The position numbers and the translations under genes were made by a program. Source: Calliopum simillimum (Eukaryota; Arthropoda; Insecta; Diptera; Lauxaniidae). Taken from it: a stretch of 64,000 bases of DNA. Below, piece by piece: positions 1 through 15,300 of this stretch (the first letter of the stretch is position 1; each line of letters opens with the position of its first letter). The notes under the pieces were generated by a model. That model was not told the origin of the DNA and ran no database searches. It saw only the letters and a program-made list of their open reading frames with translations. The stretch spans positions 46,746,245-46,810,244 of the forward strand of contig OX638372.1 of NCBI GenBank assembly GCA_951812925.1, read 5' to 3'.

Positions 1-3000
1 AGGCAGATCACGTTTCTTTAGGCCCGACGGTAGTAGTACAGATACTTCGGTGCGTGCAATATCACGTAGACGTCGCCCTACTACAAGCACAACGACAACT
101 ACAGTTGAAGAAGAAATAAATGATGCGGAAGAAGAAGTTGTGTCCGAGGAAGAATCGACAAATGCAGCTAAGCCCATAGATGTGTCGTTTGTGACTAAAA
201 CTGATGATGAGGACTTGACAGCTGAAACTGATGAAGATGATGATGAGGAAGCAGTCCAAAACAAAGACACAACTGAAGCGCTTAAAGACTCTAAAGTAGA
301 CCAAACAGCAGATGCCTTACAGACAATACGCGATAAAGTTAAACAAGAACAATCTAAAGACTCTCACGATGATGGTGCAGTGAGCACTGAAGAGGAAACT
401 GAACTGCAGAAAATTCGTAACAGAGTCAAGTTAGAACAAGCTAAAGGTGATAAAGATGGTGGCGTTGTTAACATACGGCTAAAGAATTTGTACAAAGAAA
501 GAAACAATGGTACGGCTAATGAAGATTTCACAGATAACACTGATTTACAGAAATTACGGGATAAAGTGAAACTAGAACAGGCCAATGGCGACCAAGATAA
601 AGGTGTTATAAGCACACGGCTCAAGAAATTATTAGCCGAAAAAGCGAGCATAACGAAAACAACAAATGAACTCGATGAAACTGAAGTAGTAGTTGAAACA
701 GAAAGCGATGGAGATACTGAACTGAATGCTCCACCAAGCCCATTCGCAAACCGTAGGCCATTTGTGCCATCAACTAAAATTAAGACCACCGATATAGCCA
801 GTGAAGTAAACTCCGCGGCGATTGAGTCAACAGATAGCACTACCGCAAAGCCAAATTTGCGTCCAACATTTAGGCGTAAGTTGATAGCTAGACGACCTTA
901 CGTCCCACCTAAAGTTGCGCTCACGAAAGCCCCACTCTCAGAAATTACATCTACTACAGCGAGACCAGTGAACAAATTTACACGCACGAAGTTTGGTAGA
1001 TTCCATCCATTTAACTCTGTAGTACGTAATAATGGTGAAGGTTTTGTGCGTACAGACCCCAGGGACTCTCGTCTGCCAGGCACAAACCAATTTAGAACAG
1101 AAGAAAAACAGCAAACAGATGATGGCGAAACAGAATATGATGAATACGATGATGGAGATGAGGAAGAAGTTAAAGAAAACCCAAGGGAACAACCAGCTGC
1201 ACCACCATCAACCAGACCTGTTATTGCACGCCCACCAGGCGTATTTAGTAGACCAGCTATCTTACGGAAACCTATAGAGCAGGCATCATCAAGAGAGCAG
1301 CAACAGCCGCAGGAGGATGAGAATGATGAAACAGATGACGATGATGATGACGATGAAGAAAGTGAAGATGGTGATCAAGACGAAAACGTTGAGGCAGAAC
1401 AACCTGAAGATAACGAAGCTCCAGCAAAATTCAATTCACCTTCTTCGTTCAGACCAAAAGCCAATCGCGTTTTACCTGGCGCTAGACCAGCGCTATCAAC
1501 ATCCACTGCAAGCAACTTCCCCTTCAATCCCAGCCGCAATCGCTTTAGTTCCACAACAACAAACAATCGTTTTGGCGGCAACACTGGACGTTCAACAACA
1601 CGTCCACGTGTTGTCAATCGTCCTTCAGCCGTCGCTGCGCCAACACTTACACAGAAACCAATTGCGCAAGATTACGAACGTTCCACTGTAGCTGGAGATA
1701 TCACGCCAGCACCCTTTATACCAACAAATACACGCACATATGAACGTAAATACAGCGGTCCCTCCACCACTGAATCAAACGTTGACCCAAATGTCGATAA
1801 CTCACTTATTGAAGATCTCAATATCGAAGCACTAAATGCACGCAACAAAAAGATATTCGACATTCATAGCAAAAAACACACAACTTTAAAACCAAAAATC
1901 AAGCAATCACCAACAGACTTATCCACTCAACAGAACACTGAAACAGAAAACGATGATGATGGTCAAGCAAATGGTGATATCAACACCAGCACCACCACAA
2001 CACCCAGTACACCGCAATCAAATCAAAACACAAATACAGTTATTACCAATACATATTCTAATGAAATTTCTTCACAGGACGGCGGACAAACAACTACGCC
2101 ACCACCAGCAACAACGCTGTTGCATATATTTACGGTGATTGATGGTGATGATGAACACAGCAGTCAGCCACCACCAACAGCTAGCAGTGATGATCAAATA
2201 CTTTATTTAGCCGAACAACAACGTCCCAAGCATAAAGTTGTCGAAATCAATCGCATCGTTGAGATCACTTCCAAAGAGGATAAGCTGAAACGCAAATCCA
2301 AATCCAATCATGAGCTATTGCGGAATGTTGGCACCACCAGCCTACGCGTGGAGAGTCTGCCACATGTTGAGCAACTTGGTGAAATCAGTGTTGTTAAGTA
2401 TGTACACTCGGTAGATGGTAGCGATATAGTCATTGACGGTCATAGTACAGTCGCCGATTATACACCCACAGAGCCGACAATAGCGAGAACCTCTGCACCT
2501 GTGCGTAATTCATTGCCTGATGAAAACATGCAGGAGGCCTCGACAGTAGCGGGAAGATTACAAGAACGCTATGGTAAAGCTTTGCTGCCCGAGGTCATAC
2601 GCGAGGCAGTAGAGACATCAACAATTGCGCTCGAAGGCCTCTTTGATAGTGCGCGTCAAGGCAAGGAATTAAATACCGCCGACAATTTGATATTAGACTA
2701 TGGATTGGGAGAGAACACAGCGAGACCAACAACGGTGAGTGTTGGTACGACAATCGTTCCTCCTTCAAGCATAATTAACAACGTGGAAGTTGTAAGTGCA
2801 ACAACAACACCGTCTACAATTTCACAGACGACCACTTTGCAACCAGACACATTTACAGTCACCGCAGCTGCATTAAAAGAATCTGAATCTAACAATCAGA
2901 TATCGTTTGAAACCACAACTGCTGATAGCGTTACCAGTATTAAGGCGACAACAGTGCCAGCAACATTGTTTCCACAATACGTAAGAAAAATTGTACCCTT

Positions 3001-6000
3001 ACTTAGACCCGAATCAAATGAATCTTCTCCTTTGGTTATATCAATTGCTAATTTAGATAAAGTCATTTTGAGTAAAGTCATGAAAGCAGGCTCCGAGGCC
3101 AAGTCGGCGTCAGAGACTGTTTCGACTGACTCAAATGCCGAATTTTCTAGCCGTCATGCTGCTATAATTAAGCCACCCACCACAAACACATTAGAGGAGG
3201 CGGACAGTGCACATGTGCAAAGCAAATCAGAAACTCTAGTAGAGGGGGGCGTAGAAACAACAGGTAGTGTTGGTAGCGTTAGTAGCACTAGTAGTGCTGG
3301 CCAAAGTAATTTAAATTCTAATGAAATTGTAACAGGTAGTAATAAGCTTAGCAATAGTGTAAGTAGTGGCAGCAGTGTAAGCGAAACCGTAAGCTTTAGT
3401 TCGGAGAGTCATGTTGTACATAAGAAAAAGTCACGTAAAAATAAGGCAAGAAAATTCAGAAAATCCCAAACGACCACTACCACAGAAATACCAAATGTTA
3501 GTGGTGGTGTTATCGAAACGACTACTACTGCGGTAGGAGCATAAATTGTTAAGAATCAAAAGTCAGTTGTGTAAATTTATTTTGAGTTATTATTTGATAC
3601 ATATTTATAAAAATGTTTTATTCATTTTGATACTTTGTTTTTTTTTTTTTTTTGTTATTTGGGTTCTGAAGTTTAAATTATGTGGCACAGTATCTTATTA
3701 AACATAAGTCAAAATGCTCCAAAAGTTATAAGCAGTCGCCTAAAACTATGCATTAGAAAATGTGTTGAAATTGCAAGTATTAATAATTGTGAAAACTTTT
3801 TCATTAGCTGTTGCGTAGTTTTAGGCTGTTATTTGAATTTGCTTAGTTGAGATCATTCTTTTAAAGAAAATTTTAATACAACGTACAACTGAAATTATAT
3901 AGGTCAGGTGTAGAAACGTTAAACTGTTTAAATATTCTAATGTTTCGAAATGGCTTCATAATTTAAATTCACTGTTCGAAAAACTTCAATAATTCTATGA
4001 ATATATTGTAAAATATATACAGTTCAAAATGATACAAACAGTTCAAATAATTTGTACATATAGTAACATTTATTGTATTAACTCGAATAGTACTCACATA
4101 TGACCGTGTCATAATATTAAAAAGTACCCGTAACTTGATCATTAATTAAGTAACCACAATTTAAACTTCGGCTTAAATATAATACAAAAGTCATGAGTCA
4201 AATAACAGGCAGATTTTAATTTCTTTAGTTAAAAACCAAAAAATTTCACCGTTCCTCTCTTAAGGATTTTGTTGAGTTGTAATCACATATCGTCACTCTT
4301 AGGCCAGATTCACGAATGTGAAAATTATTGAATTTGAGAAATTGCTGTTTGAAATTTTTTTAAATATGAAAATTGTATGTAAATTTTGCATTTTCGTGTA
4401 ATATACATTGCATTGGCTATTAAACCACTTCAGATATAGCTTTCATACTTCTGGCATAACTTTATTGAACCATTTTGTACAAGAAAACCACATTAGTACA
4501 AAACTGAAAAATTTGCACTTTCGTGAATCTGGCCTAAGAGTGACGATATGGTAACCGATTTTCTCTTTATCGAAGAAAGACATACTTAAAGTATTGTTTT
4601 CAAAATTAGATTTTATGGCAGAGTCAAATTTAGCAAAAAAAACTCAGTCGAAGGAATATTTTTTCCAGGACTTGTATCATTGTTCGATTTGAGATGACCT
4701 CTTTAAGGCAAGTTTTGTTGCGCTATTACTATTCAACACCCTCGGTTCAAAATTAGCTCCAATTCATTTCATTCTAAAAACCATCCGTCTGCAAAGAACT
4801 GTTTTATGCCAAAAACTTTTCATATTTTATAATTGATGAGTAAATACCGAAGACAACATTGTTCTACATCGAAATATGGTCTGACGGGGAATAGCCATTC
4901 TAACCTAATTCGGATATGGGGTGCTAACCGTTTTGTTGGAGTGATTCATTGCCCCATACAAAATGTTCAAATGAAAATTGAATTTAGAAATGAGTGTTTT
5001 TCATAAAGAACCTCTTTTATGAATCAATAATTTCTCATCAAGAGTATATTTTTCTGTTCAAGATGTATTAAGATGTAATAAATAAGTTCTTACTTGAACG
5101 TTAATTTTAATCGAATTTTCTTACAGATGGACTACAATATGAAAAATATGAATACCGAAAACTGAGCTGATATTTTTATAGGCAAGACTCCAAGTAACAA
5201 GAAAGTGGAGTGGAAAGTCCAACCATAGTTTTTAAAGCTGTTTATAGTGGCTTAGGACCTTCTCATTGCGAATATGATCTTTGTTTTTTATCTATTTCGT
5301 CAAGACCCTGAGTTGTCCTTGCACAAAATTGCGGAAATCACTGCATAAAATTTAGTTCGACTATAGCGCTTTGAACCTTTGCTTATATGGGAGATGCCAC
5401 TCCCTCTTTTCCGAATTCGCCCAGTTTTTTCTCAGAGCTTGCGCTTGCAATTCGTAGTATTTATGTGTATTTTGGTTGCATTGTCGTGAAAAATACTCCT
5501 ACTAAAGTGGCATTTTGAATATATTTTTTGTATGGGCGGTAGGTGTGTCCGTTGACCGATTTTGCTCATTTTCAATCAATCCCACGAGCTAATTGACTCA
5601 GGCGGTGACGATCAAGAATATATACACTTTTCTATACCTGCCACGCCTCCTTCTCTGCGTTACAAACGGAAGGACAAAGTGAATATACCCTGGGTGTAGG
5701 GTATAAAAAGTTCAAATTTTATTATTCTTACCAAAAACAATATTTATTGCAAAATTTTCGTGCCTTTTTGGATCAAGATCGTATGAAATATGACAGCTCA
5801 AATAATTGAGGAAAAGATAAATTTTTAAAAGAAATTCCGATAAATTAATTAAAAAATTAGCAACTCGAATGCTGATTAATACATTCTGAACAGTAAAATA
5901 TATTTCTGATGAGAAATCATTGATTTGTCAGAAGTTACTGAGAGAGTCTTTACGTATATGAAAAACTCTCATTTCTAGATGAAATTTTCATTTGAACATA

Positions 6001-9000
6001 TTGTATGGGGCAATGAACCAATCACTGAATTCCCCATACTCGAATTAGATAAGAATGACCTATTTCCCGTCAGACCGACAAAAAAAAAGTCTAAAAAAGT
6101 AGAATAGTGTAATTTTATAAAACAAAATTTTACCAATAGAACAATAATTCCCCTTAAGCGGGTCGACCACCATACAAAAAAGTGTTTTCTGGCTCCAACT
6201 GGAATATATTCCTTGGTATATTCTAAGACCGTTCACATAATATTTTGACTCTAGTGAGAATTTTACGTAGGTAAGAATTTTCGGATCAAAATTCGAAACT
6301 TTTGTATAAAAAACTTTTTTGTTTTGCTACATTACCCAAAAAAAAAAGTGATCAAATGATTATGAATGAATTCCGCTGGCTCTTGATATTGCTTTTAAAA
6401 GCAGTAAAAATTTTCAAAATTCATAGACACGACTCTTTTATCGTATACCTCTAAAAGTATGCTTTATTATTTTTGAAATTTGAAACAAAACGATCGAAAT
6501 AATGACATCGGATTTCATCGGCATCTTAAGCAAACAAACTTGTTAGAAAACAACAAAATAAAATAACATACTTTCAGGGTCTACTTTAAATGGGTGGTAT
6601 GTTTGAAAATTTAAATTTATAGGGCTATTCTGGCTAAGACAGCAGAAAGTCTTTCTAAATACATGTCAGAATTACTTTCTCAGATTCCCGAAAACATTCG
6701 GTATTCTGGCGCAGAAATCTTTTAGAAAAAGCTCATAAATTCACCACACAAAAGCTTTCGTGGTGAACTTGTCAAATTCTGCAAAATAACATGGTTGAAT
6801 TGCTCTGGTTGCAGCGATAACAAAAGCTGCTTCTTCTTAAACTACGAAAATGTCAAAATTCTTTGTTTTGATTCTAGACTTTTGACAGATAGCAAGGCAA
6901 GATGCCGGGTTACATTTTTTATTTTGACATGCAAAATAAGTTCTTCCTGCGCGCCGCCATATAATATTGTGCGGAAATTGTTGCTATATGTTTTTACACA
7001 AACTTTTCTTTTCTTTTGTAACTATTAGAACAAATATTAAACCAAAATAGTTATAATTTTGTTTTTCCCTTTATCATTATCACTCACACAAACAAAAATT
7101 TAACAACTGCCAAATCTTAGGCAACAATATTACTTTAAAAACTGTTGTTGTTTTTTTTATATTTTTTTGGCCCAAATAGGGCTCTCAAAATTAATTACAA
7201 CAACAACAACAGAAAGTTCTGGTCAAATCTACTTTCGGAGATATAGCCATCGGAAGATCGGGATATAGCTTTTATGAAAACCGGTAAAAGTTCAGAATCG
7301 CTTAATGGATTTCAATAATATTGGTGTCATATGAAAAGTATTTTAACTGGCTATAAAAACGCTGTGCAAAAGTTTTAAATCCGAGTCATGGTTTTGGAGA
7401 TATGGCGAATTTTCAAAAATTTTTACCAGTTTTTTTGTTTTTAATGCACTATTTTTCCAAAAATGTCTTATTAACAAAAACGGCATATGAAAGGTAATTT
7501 AATAAGCTACAAAACTGAACACAAAATTTACTAAATCTGGCTCGTAGTTTTCGAGATATTATGATTTTTCTGAAATTTGGGCCGATTTTTTTTCCCACAG
7601 TAATTTGGCATAAGAGTAGGGGTAAGTGGGCGGCTTCGGCCGCAGCTCCGGATTTAAGACTCCCAAAAATCCACTTCACGAAAGTCTTCGGCCGCGGATC
7701 AGTCTATAATATATCCATCACCTAGTTTGCTAGCAAAATTCCAAATTTCCGATGTTGTTGTTGTTCATGAAAATTTCTGTGGCTTACTTTTTTGTTTTCA
7801 TATAAAATATGTGCTAATGAAGGAAATGAGGTATAAATTGCATATCAAATCGAATGAAATTGATTAGGATTCCATAATTTGTTACAAAAACTATAGGTTA
7901 ATCAGAAATTTTTTGGAAAAATAGTGCTTTAAAAATAAAAAAACTGGTCAAAATTTTTGAAAATACGCCATATCTCGAAAATGTTGACTCGGATTTAAAA
8001 TTGTTGTACAACAATTTTGTAGTGTGTTATATACCTTTCATATGACACTAACATTATCAAAATCCAGCCAGGGGTTCCGAACTTATACCGGTTTTTATTA
8101 AAGCTATATCCCGATCTTTCAATGGCTATATCTCCGAAAGTAGATCCGACCAGACATTAAGCCCAGCTGTTTTATGATAAAAAATTATAAACAAGCAATA
8201 AAATTAAATTTTTCATAATTCTTCACTTTTCACATAATAAAAACCTGACAGCAAGCAACTAATAGCTTTAAGATCGCTCAAAGACCTCCTACGTAGCAGG
8301 TATTAAAAGTCGTATTCATAAAGACGGAAAAGAGCTTTCTAAATGCAACCAGAATACCAAAACATCTTCGTTACTACTTTCGTAGCAGTGAAGACTGTGG
8401 TGAGCTGTTTGACAGCTCTAATACTGACGCCAGAATAGCCCTATTATTACTGCTTCTAAAATCAATAACCTGAACCAACGAGTAATTTTCCAATATATTT
8501 TAATGCAGAACTCAAACATTTTTGACGCATTTTTTTTGTGAATTTGTGAAGAGACAACGTAGGCAAACAATTAAGTTTTTCATACAAAAATTATGTATTT
8601 TGTCTAACCTCACGTTTTCTAACCCACGCAAAGTTTTCATAAGAGCCAAAAAATTTGCGACCCACCTTAATCGACATTAATTTTCTAAATTTTGTATAAA
8701 TTTTAAATTTCGTCCTGATAACAAAATTTGACTCATGATTTTTAAATTAGATTATTATTTTAAGTTATATTTAATATATAAAAACAAAAACAAAAGAAAA
8801 TCCCTTATTTTAGTTGTAATTTTCTAGTCGTATACTATCTTGTTTTGAAGAAGAAGAAAATATTTTTTTTTTAATTAAAATTACTCTAAAATTTTTATTT
8901 TCATAAAACTTGTAAATAATTGGCTGCGTTTGCTTTGCTAGTTCCAAATAAAAAAAGAATACGTAATAAAAACTATATTTTTGGCAACATAAAACGTGTA

Positions 9001-9313
9001 TAAAAAATGCTTTTTTAAAAAGAAAATTAACCTTTGCTTTCGAAACCCTTTATTGAGAACTACCCCACAAAACATTTATCATACATGAATTTTCAAAATT
9101 TTATTTTATTTCTCAAATACTCATTTGTTGTCTTGCCTATTTTTTAACTTGCCTGATCTGAATGCTGCTTATCATCAGCTTATTTCGCCAATTGAATTTT
9201 AACAAAATATTTACTTACCATACATATCTCTATAATCTTTGCTGCCATATCAAAATATTTTTATGTTTGAAATGTACAAAAAAAGAAGTACGGTTTACAA
9301 TTTTTATCATTAT

Positions 9314-9344
<31 letters not shown>

Positions 9345-12300
9345 CTATTTTAAAAAATATAATCTTTTCTTGTCATTTTTGCACAAAATGTTTAATATTT
9401 ATAATTTTTATCAATTAAAAATCTTTAAAATATTTAATTTTGTAAATTACGCATTGCATAGTATTAAGTGAAAAGTCCTTCTCTCCTTAGTTGTAATTTT
9501 GACACAAAATAAATATACATATGTATATAATTTATACAAAAATAAACACAAAAATGTAATAAATTTTTCAGTTTTGTATTATAAATCAACAACAACACTT
9601 TATTTATTTCAGCACACTAAAAGTATGTACACCCACCACCCTAGAAATACACAAAAAACACAATTATTGTTTATAGTGAAAAGTAATAGTTTGAAATTAT
9701 TCGTATATACTAAATTTTTAAAAAGTTTTAAACACTATTTATATCATTTTACAACTACATATACTGGTACATATATTATACATTTTTCAGCTATTCAAAA
9801 TCCTTAAAGAAACATATTTTATGTAATGAGTATTTCTTTGAGTAACCGACCAAGATTCGACTTGACATCTCTGATTTTTATGAAAACTGGTGGAAAGTTA
9901 GTATTTGACACACATATAACTGTGGTAAAATGATTTTCCGAAATTCCAAAAAATTCCAAGATGGCATCCACACGAAGTTCGATCCAACCTTTAGATACTC
10001 ACACACTTAAAAATTCATAGCACCTCGGCATTTTATCCGATTTTAATGAAATTTTCAGGGTTTCTGTAGAAAAGTATGAGCTTTTGAAAAAAAATTACAC
10101 TGAAAAAAAAAATTAGTTTTTGGTGGATCAAAAACTTTTTTCATTTTTTAAGCTATTTTGGGGCTTGGTGCACCCTTTTTTTTTTTTTTTTTTTTAATAT
10201 TTTTATTTAAAAGTAAATTTTATAGCAATTATTTTCCGGCCTTCAAAATTGTGTTATGTTTTACGGTTATCAAGTTATGAGTTTTTGAAGATGTATAATG
10301 ATGTGTTTATCATCATTCGTTGGTGCGCGTGCGCTACCATACAGGGCTGCCACCATCCGGACTGTATTTTTTTTCAGTGAAAGCTTTCATGGAATTTTTT
10401 TGTGGAATATTTTATCGCATTATAACCAAGTTTTTGGATAAAGGGGTCAAAAAGACCCATAGAAACGCGATATAATGGGTTATTATGTTCCAGAAGGAAG
10501 TCTTGAAAAGCGAATGTTTTTCATCCACCTTTCTAAAGATTTCCGTAAAAAAATGTTGAGGGTACTTGCACAGATAATGCTGACTGTCCTCTTCTGCGTC
10601 ACAGTCCCCACACTATCTACAAAGGTCATCTGTTTCAAAATCCATTTGTTTTAAGTGCCTGCATAAACCATTATGTCCTGTAACTACCGCTATAAATGAT
10701 TTTATTTCTATTTTATTGCTATAAATAGTTTTAGTCATTTGATAATGAGTCGATCTTCCCCATCTCATCATCTCCAGTACCGTTTTGTCTGAAATTTTCT
10801 TGAAATAATACGACATTGGTGGATTGACGCTGTTGTCAATATACCCTATGAGCATCAATGAGCCTTTCCTAGCTAATTCATCTGCCTTTTCATTTCCTGG
10901 GATATTTTTATGACCGGGTACCAAGCACAGTTCTAAATTGTGTTGCTCATTAAAAGCCGAAAGCTCTATACGACAACGTCTGACTACCTCAGCTCTTATA
11001 TTCTTATTTTGTAAAGCTTTGATGGCAGCTTGACTGTCGATGTAAATGGATATATCAGAAAGTGATATATCCCTCATCGCTATCAATCTAACCTCATCAG
11101 CTATTGCAAATACTTCCGCGTGAAATACCAAACACTTATCAGATAGTCTTATAGACTCTGAGAGATTAATTGCGTTGCAGAAAATTCCGCAACCAGTTCC
11201 GATTTCTATTTTAGACCCACCCATATTTACCTCTAAAGTGTAGCCGTTAAGGACGCATTGTTCAAGCGTTGTAAATTATGCTTTTATGATTTTTATAAAG
11301 TCTGTTGAGCCTGTCATGTAATCTGTTTGACTCAATTCTGGCAAATCTTAGTTTATTGAACCTATAAATCTGATTAAGTCTTACAGCTGTTTTGGCAGCA
11401 GTTTTCCTAGTATAAAGATCTATTGGTAAACGTTAAGATATGCTTAACAGGGCTAACCTTTGTATTTTATCCAATTCCTTCACATTTTAGTACTAAAATT
11501 ATATAAAACGCTACATTGGCTCCTTTTTATGTCTTCCAAAATATTCGATGTAAAAAGAAAATAAAGCTTAATTTCATATAAATCCATAATCAAGATAGTA
11601 TAGGTTATTAGTTAAGATTTAGTAGATAGGATTTTTTGAACATTTTAAAATAAACATTCGACCAGTACTGCTTCACTAACTCGTCCATTTCATGTTCTGA
11701 TCTAACGAATCAGGTTACGAATCAAGTTATCAGTGCAAAGTAAGATTTCTGTTATTTGACAAAAAGTACTATTTTTAGTACTAAGATTAATTAAAATACT
11801 CCATGGCCTTTTTTTCATATCTTCCATTTAGCGCAAAAGAAGTATTCTACAAAACATTTGTTTTTTATCCACCTTACTTACTGTAAAAAAAAAAAAATTT
11901 TTTTAAATTATTATTATTTTGAAAAAATCAACTTTCAAGATTTTTGAAAAAAATAGCCGCCATTTCGTAAATTTTCAAAATTTAAAAATGGAAATCAAAA
12001 TAATATTTAAAATTCTACAAGAATCCGAAAACAAAAATTAAAATTTTTTTTTTTTTTTTTTTGACAAAATAGCGGAACTTAGAAAAAAACATTGTATCGA
12101 TTTTTCGCAAAAACATTTTTTTACACTCCGAAATGCCCATAACTTGCAAAAAAAAATGTTCTCTGTACTGTGCACTCAGAACAGCTCTGTAAAATTGTGC
12201 TTGGACATGTTCTGAAATTGCGTGCCATACACTGGTCAAAAAGTGGGCGTAATCAATTGAGTGCCACGCCCACTTTTTAGCAATTGAACATTGTCACAAT

Positions 12301-15300
12301 ATTTATATTTCGTAAACTACCATACTCTATTCGAAAAGTAGGCGTATTTGAATATGTACCACGCCTATTTTTTCACGATAACACGCATAGTCTCGTTATA
12401 TCTCACAAACTACAAGTTATTTTGATGAAATTTAGTTTGCAGGTGCCGAATATAAATATCATACACTGGTCGTAAGATGGGTATTATCAAATAAGTGCCA
12501 AGCCCACTTTTCAAAAAAAAATTTCAATGTCTGCATGTCTAATGAGTTACATGCGTAACTTTTTTTTTTTTTTTTTGTTCATTTGATATTACAGTAAAAC
12601 TAAAAATTTAATTCGATTTTTTTTTACAGATTTGTAATCTGGACAAAAATTAGTATTTGAAAATATGCTTTTCGTTTCTCATATTTCAAGAAAGCTCTTT
12701 AAAAGTTGACAAGCTTTTAACTTCGATATCTTCGATTACTTTTCTTGTGCAGCTTGATATAAAACATTAGACCCATTTTGTTTATATGGTTGATCGAAAA
12801 GACCTATTTAGCTATGTAGATATATTCATCAGCCAGAGTTATAATAAAAGAAAAATAAATATATTGAAAGTAGAAATATTTGAATGTTAATAAATTCGCA
12901 CATTCTTTGCAAGGCAACTTTTATGATAAACAATAAAGGAAAAGTCAAATCAAATTACGATTTGTTGTCTACACATAAACGCGCAAAAATAAAGCAATAA
13001 ATTATGCCGAAGACAAAATATCAAAAGTCATATCACGTGTAGTCGCAATTGCGCATGCGCGCATCTTGCTGTTGCACTTAAAGTTTAAAACATGTTGAGA
13101 AGAAGCAGACGACAAGTACATATTTTGATCATTATCCAAATAAACTACAAAGCACGTTTTACTTGTTTTGTCTCTGTTTTAACAACGTCTTCTTAGCTGT
13201 TTTTTGAACCAAATTATAATTATGGCATTTTTTCTAAATCAAGTCTTTTTTTTTTTTTTTTTTTGTTAACTTTTATTATTAATTTGTTGTTTTTGGTTTA
13301 TTTGTTACTTAATAATATAATCCTCACTTATGTTTGATTTGAATGCACGACACTTGCTCATGACTACAGGTGAACTCATTTCATATTCTGATGATGCGTT
13401 TATTTTCTTGAGCCAAAGTGATCGTAAAAATAATTTAAAATCATTTTGCGTCTGACACAGCACTTTGGAGTTTTTTTTCCATTTTGTTTGCAAAAAAAGG
13501 AAATTGTTATGTCATGCTAATTTCGATGTTGGGTTCATTGCATGAAATTAATAATCGTTTTGTGGAAATCAGCAATATCATGTAAAATAAGATTGCTCAA
13601 AAAAATGTATGTCGAGTCGAGTTGTTGGATTATACACCAAATTTATAGAAAGACTCAAATTTTGTCCATAGGGCTTTGCTACGTCATAGTGCACAAATTT
13701 CTGAGTCGATTTTGATAAAAAGAACTTAATCTGCCAGTTTTTCTGAGAATAAATTATCATTTAATCTTGAGGAGACCTTATACGAGGTCATGCTTTCGAC
13801 GCACATGTTTACTGCGAAAGTATTCGATACTTTTGGTGTTTTATTGACATTTTTCAATACTATATCTGTGGCAAGAAGGAAAAACTTAGGTCGACTTAAG
13901 CAAAAATAGGTTAAAGCTCAATTTTCTAATAAATAGTTCTGCGTAAAATCAATCTTTCGGTTTTGGACATTATTAAGATTTAAATAAGCACTAAAAAAAC
14001 GCTCAAAAACGAAAGTACAATTGCACCCAGAACTAATGGAAAATGGAGCTCAAACCTATTTTGCTTAAGTCGAATTAAGATATTTTTGGAATCTTTTGTA
14101 GATTTTTATGTTATTTTTCAATACTTTTAACTTTTTTTTTTGACTTCGAAATTCTTTCTGTTACAGTTTTTTATATATTTCCAATGCTAACGAATTTTTC
14201 AATTTTGGTTACGTAAATTTTGTTATTATTATTCTTTTTTTGGCATTGCTCAGTATATATGTACAACATGCTTAAGTGTGGCCTATGTTATAATGAATCT
14301 CGTTTATATATCGACGCATGATACGAAAAGTAGGATGATTCAATTCTCCTACGAAAAGTAGGTTGTTTTATATTCTTGGAAGAAAAGTAGGACGTTTCAG
14401 AATTTTTAACAAAAAGTATGATGTTTCATAATTTTTTATGAAAAATAGGATGTTTTACATTCTTGGACAAAAAGTAGGACGTTTCAAACTTTTTTACGAA
14501 AAGAAGGATGTTTCATAATTTGTTACGAAAAGTAGGTTGTGTTAAACTTTTAGACAAAATATAGGATGTTTCATATTGAACGACAAAAAAAAAGGGTGAA
14601 TCATATCATAAGCGCATATAAAAATTTGTTAACTTATTTTATGTATTTAAATGAAACTGAACCTTCCCTGTGAGCTTCTTTTAGTTTATGCATGACATAA
14701 AATGCTCGTTTCATCAACAAATCTTCTTAAATTTTTATTGTTTTGATACTCGAATTAAACATACATTACCAATGATGGCTAAAATAAAACGTGGAACGAT
14801 GAATATGATTAAATTCAGAATGTTTTCTAAAATGATTATCCGTAAAGTATAACCCTATTTCTATCCTTGGATACTTGTTGTGTATAGCAAACCGTCTAGA
14901 AGAGCCAAAAATTAGTGTTTGACGTGAAAACGTGTATTCTATTAAGGGGCGTGGCACCGCGTATCTAAAACATTATGGTTATCGTTCCTTAGTGCTAACC
15001 CTATCTCCATACCAAATTTCATAAAAATCGATGCGGTGGCTTGGACGTGAGAAGGTTTTTTCTATTTAGGGGCGTGGTACCGCCCACTTAAAAAAAAATA
15101 TCCTATGCACTGCTGCTCTTTACAACCTTTCCAGCAAAAAAAAAATCAAGTGAATATGTTGAAATTTAGGCATAGAAAGGGACTGAACCGATTTCGTTTA
15201 CCTCTTTATATATAGATATGTTATATTTTCTTATGTTCTTTCACTTAATAACTTATACCTGATATTAATATTTCATTTACACTAGGAAATTGATGTAACA

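Noticed and set aside
62..3354. Open frames of 60-160 codons on the opposite strand and other frames within the big exon
   Set aside because: They are shadows of the repetitive codons of the mucin-like exon and have no start context or domain.
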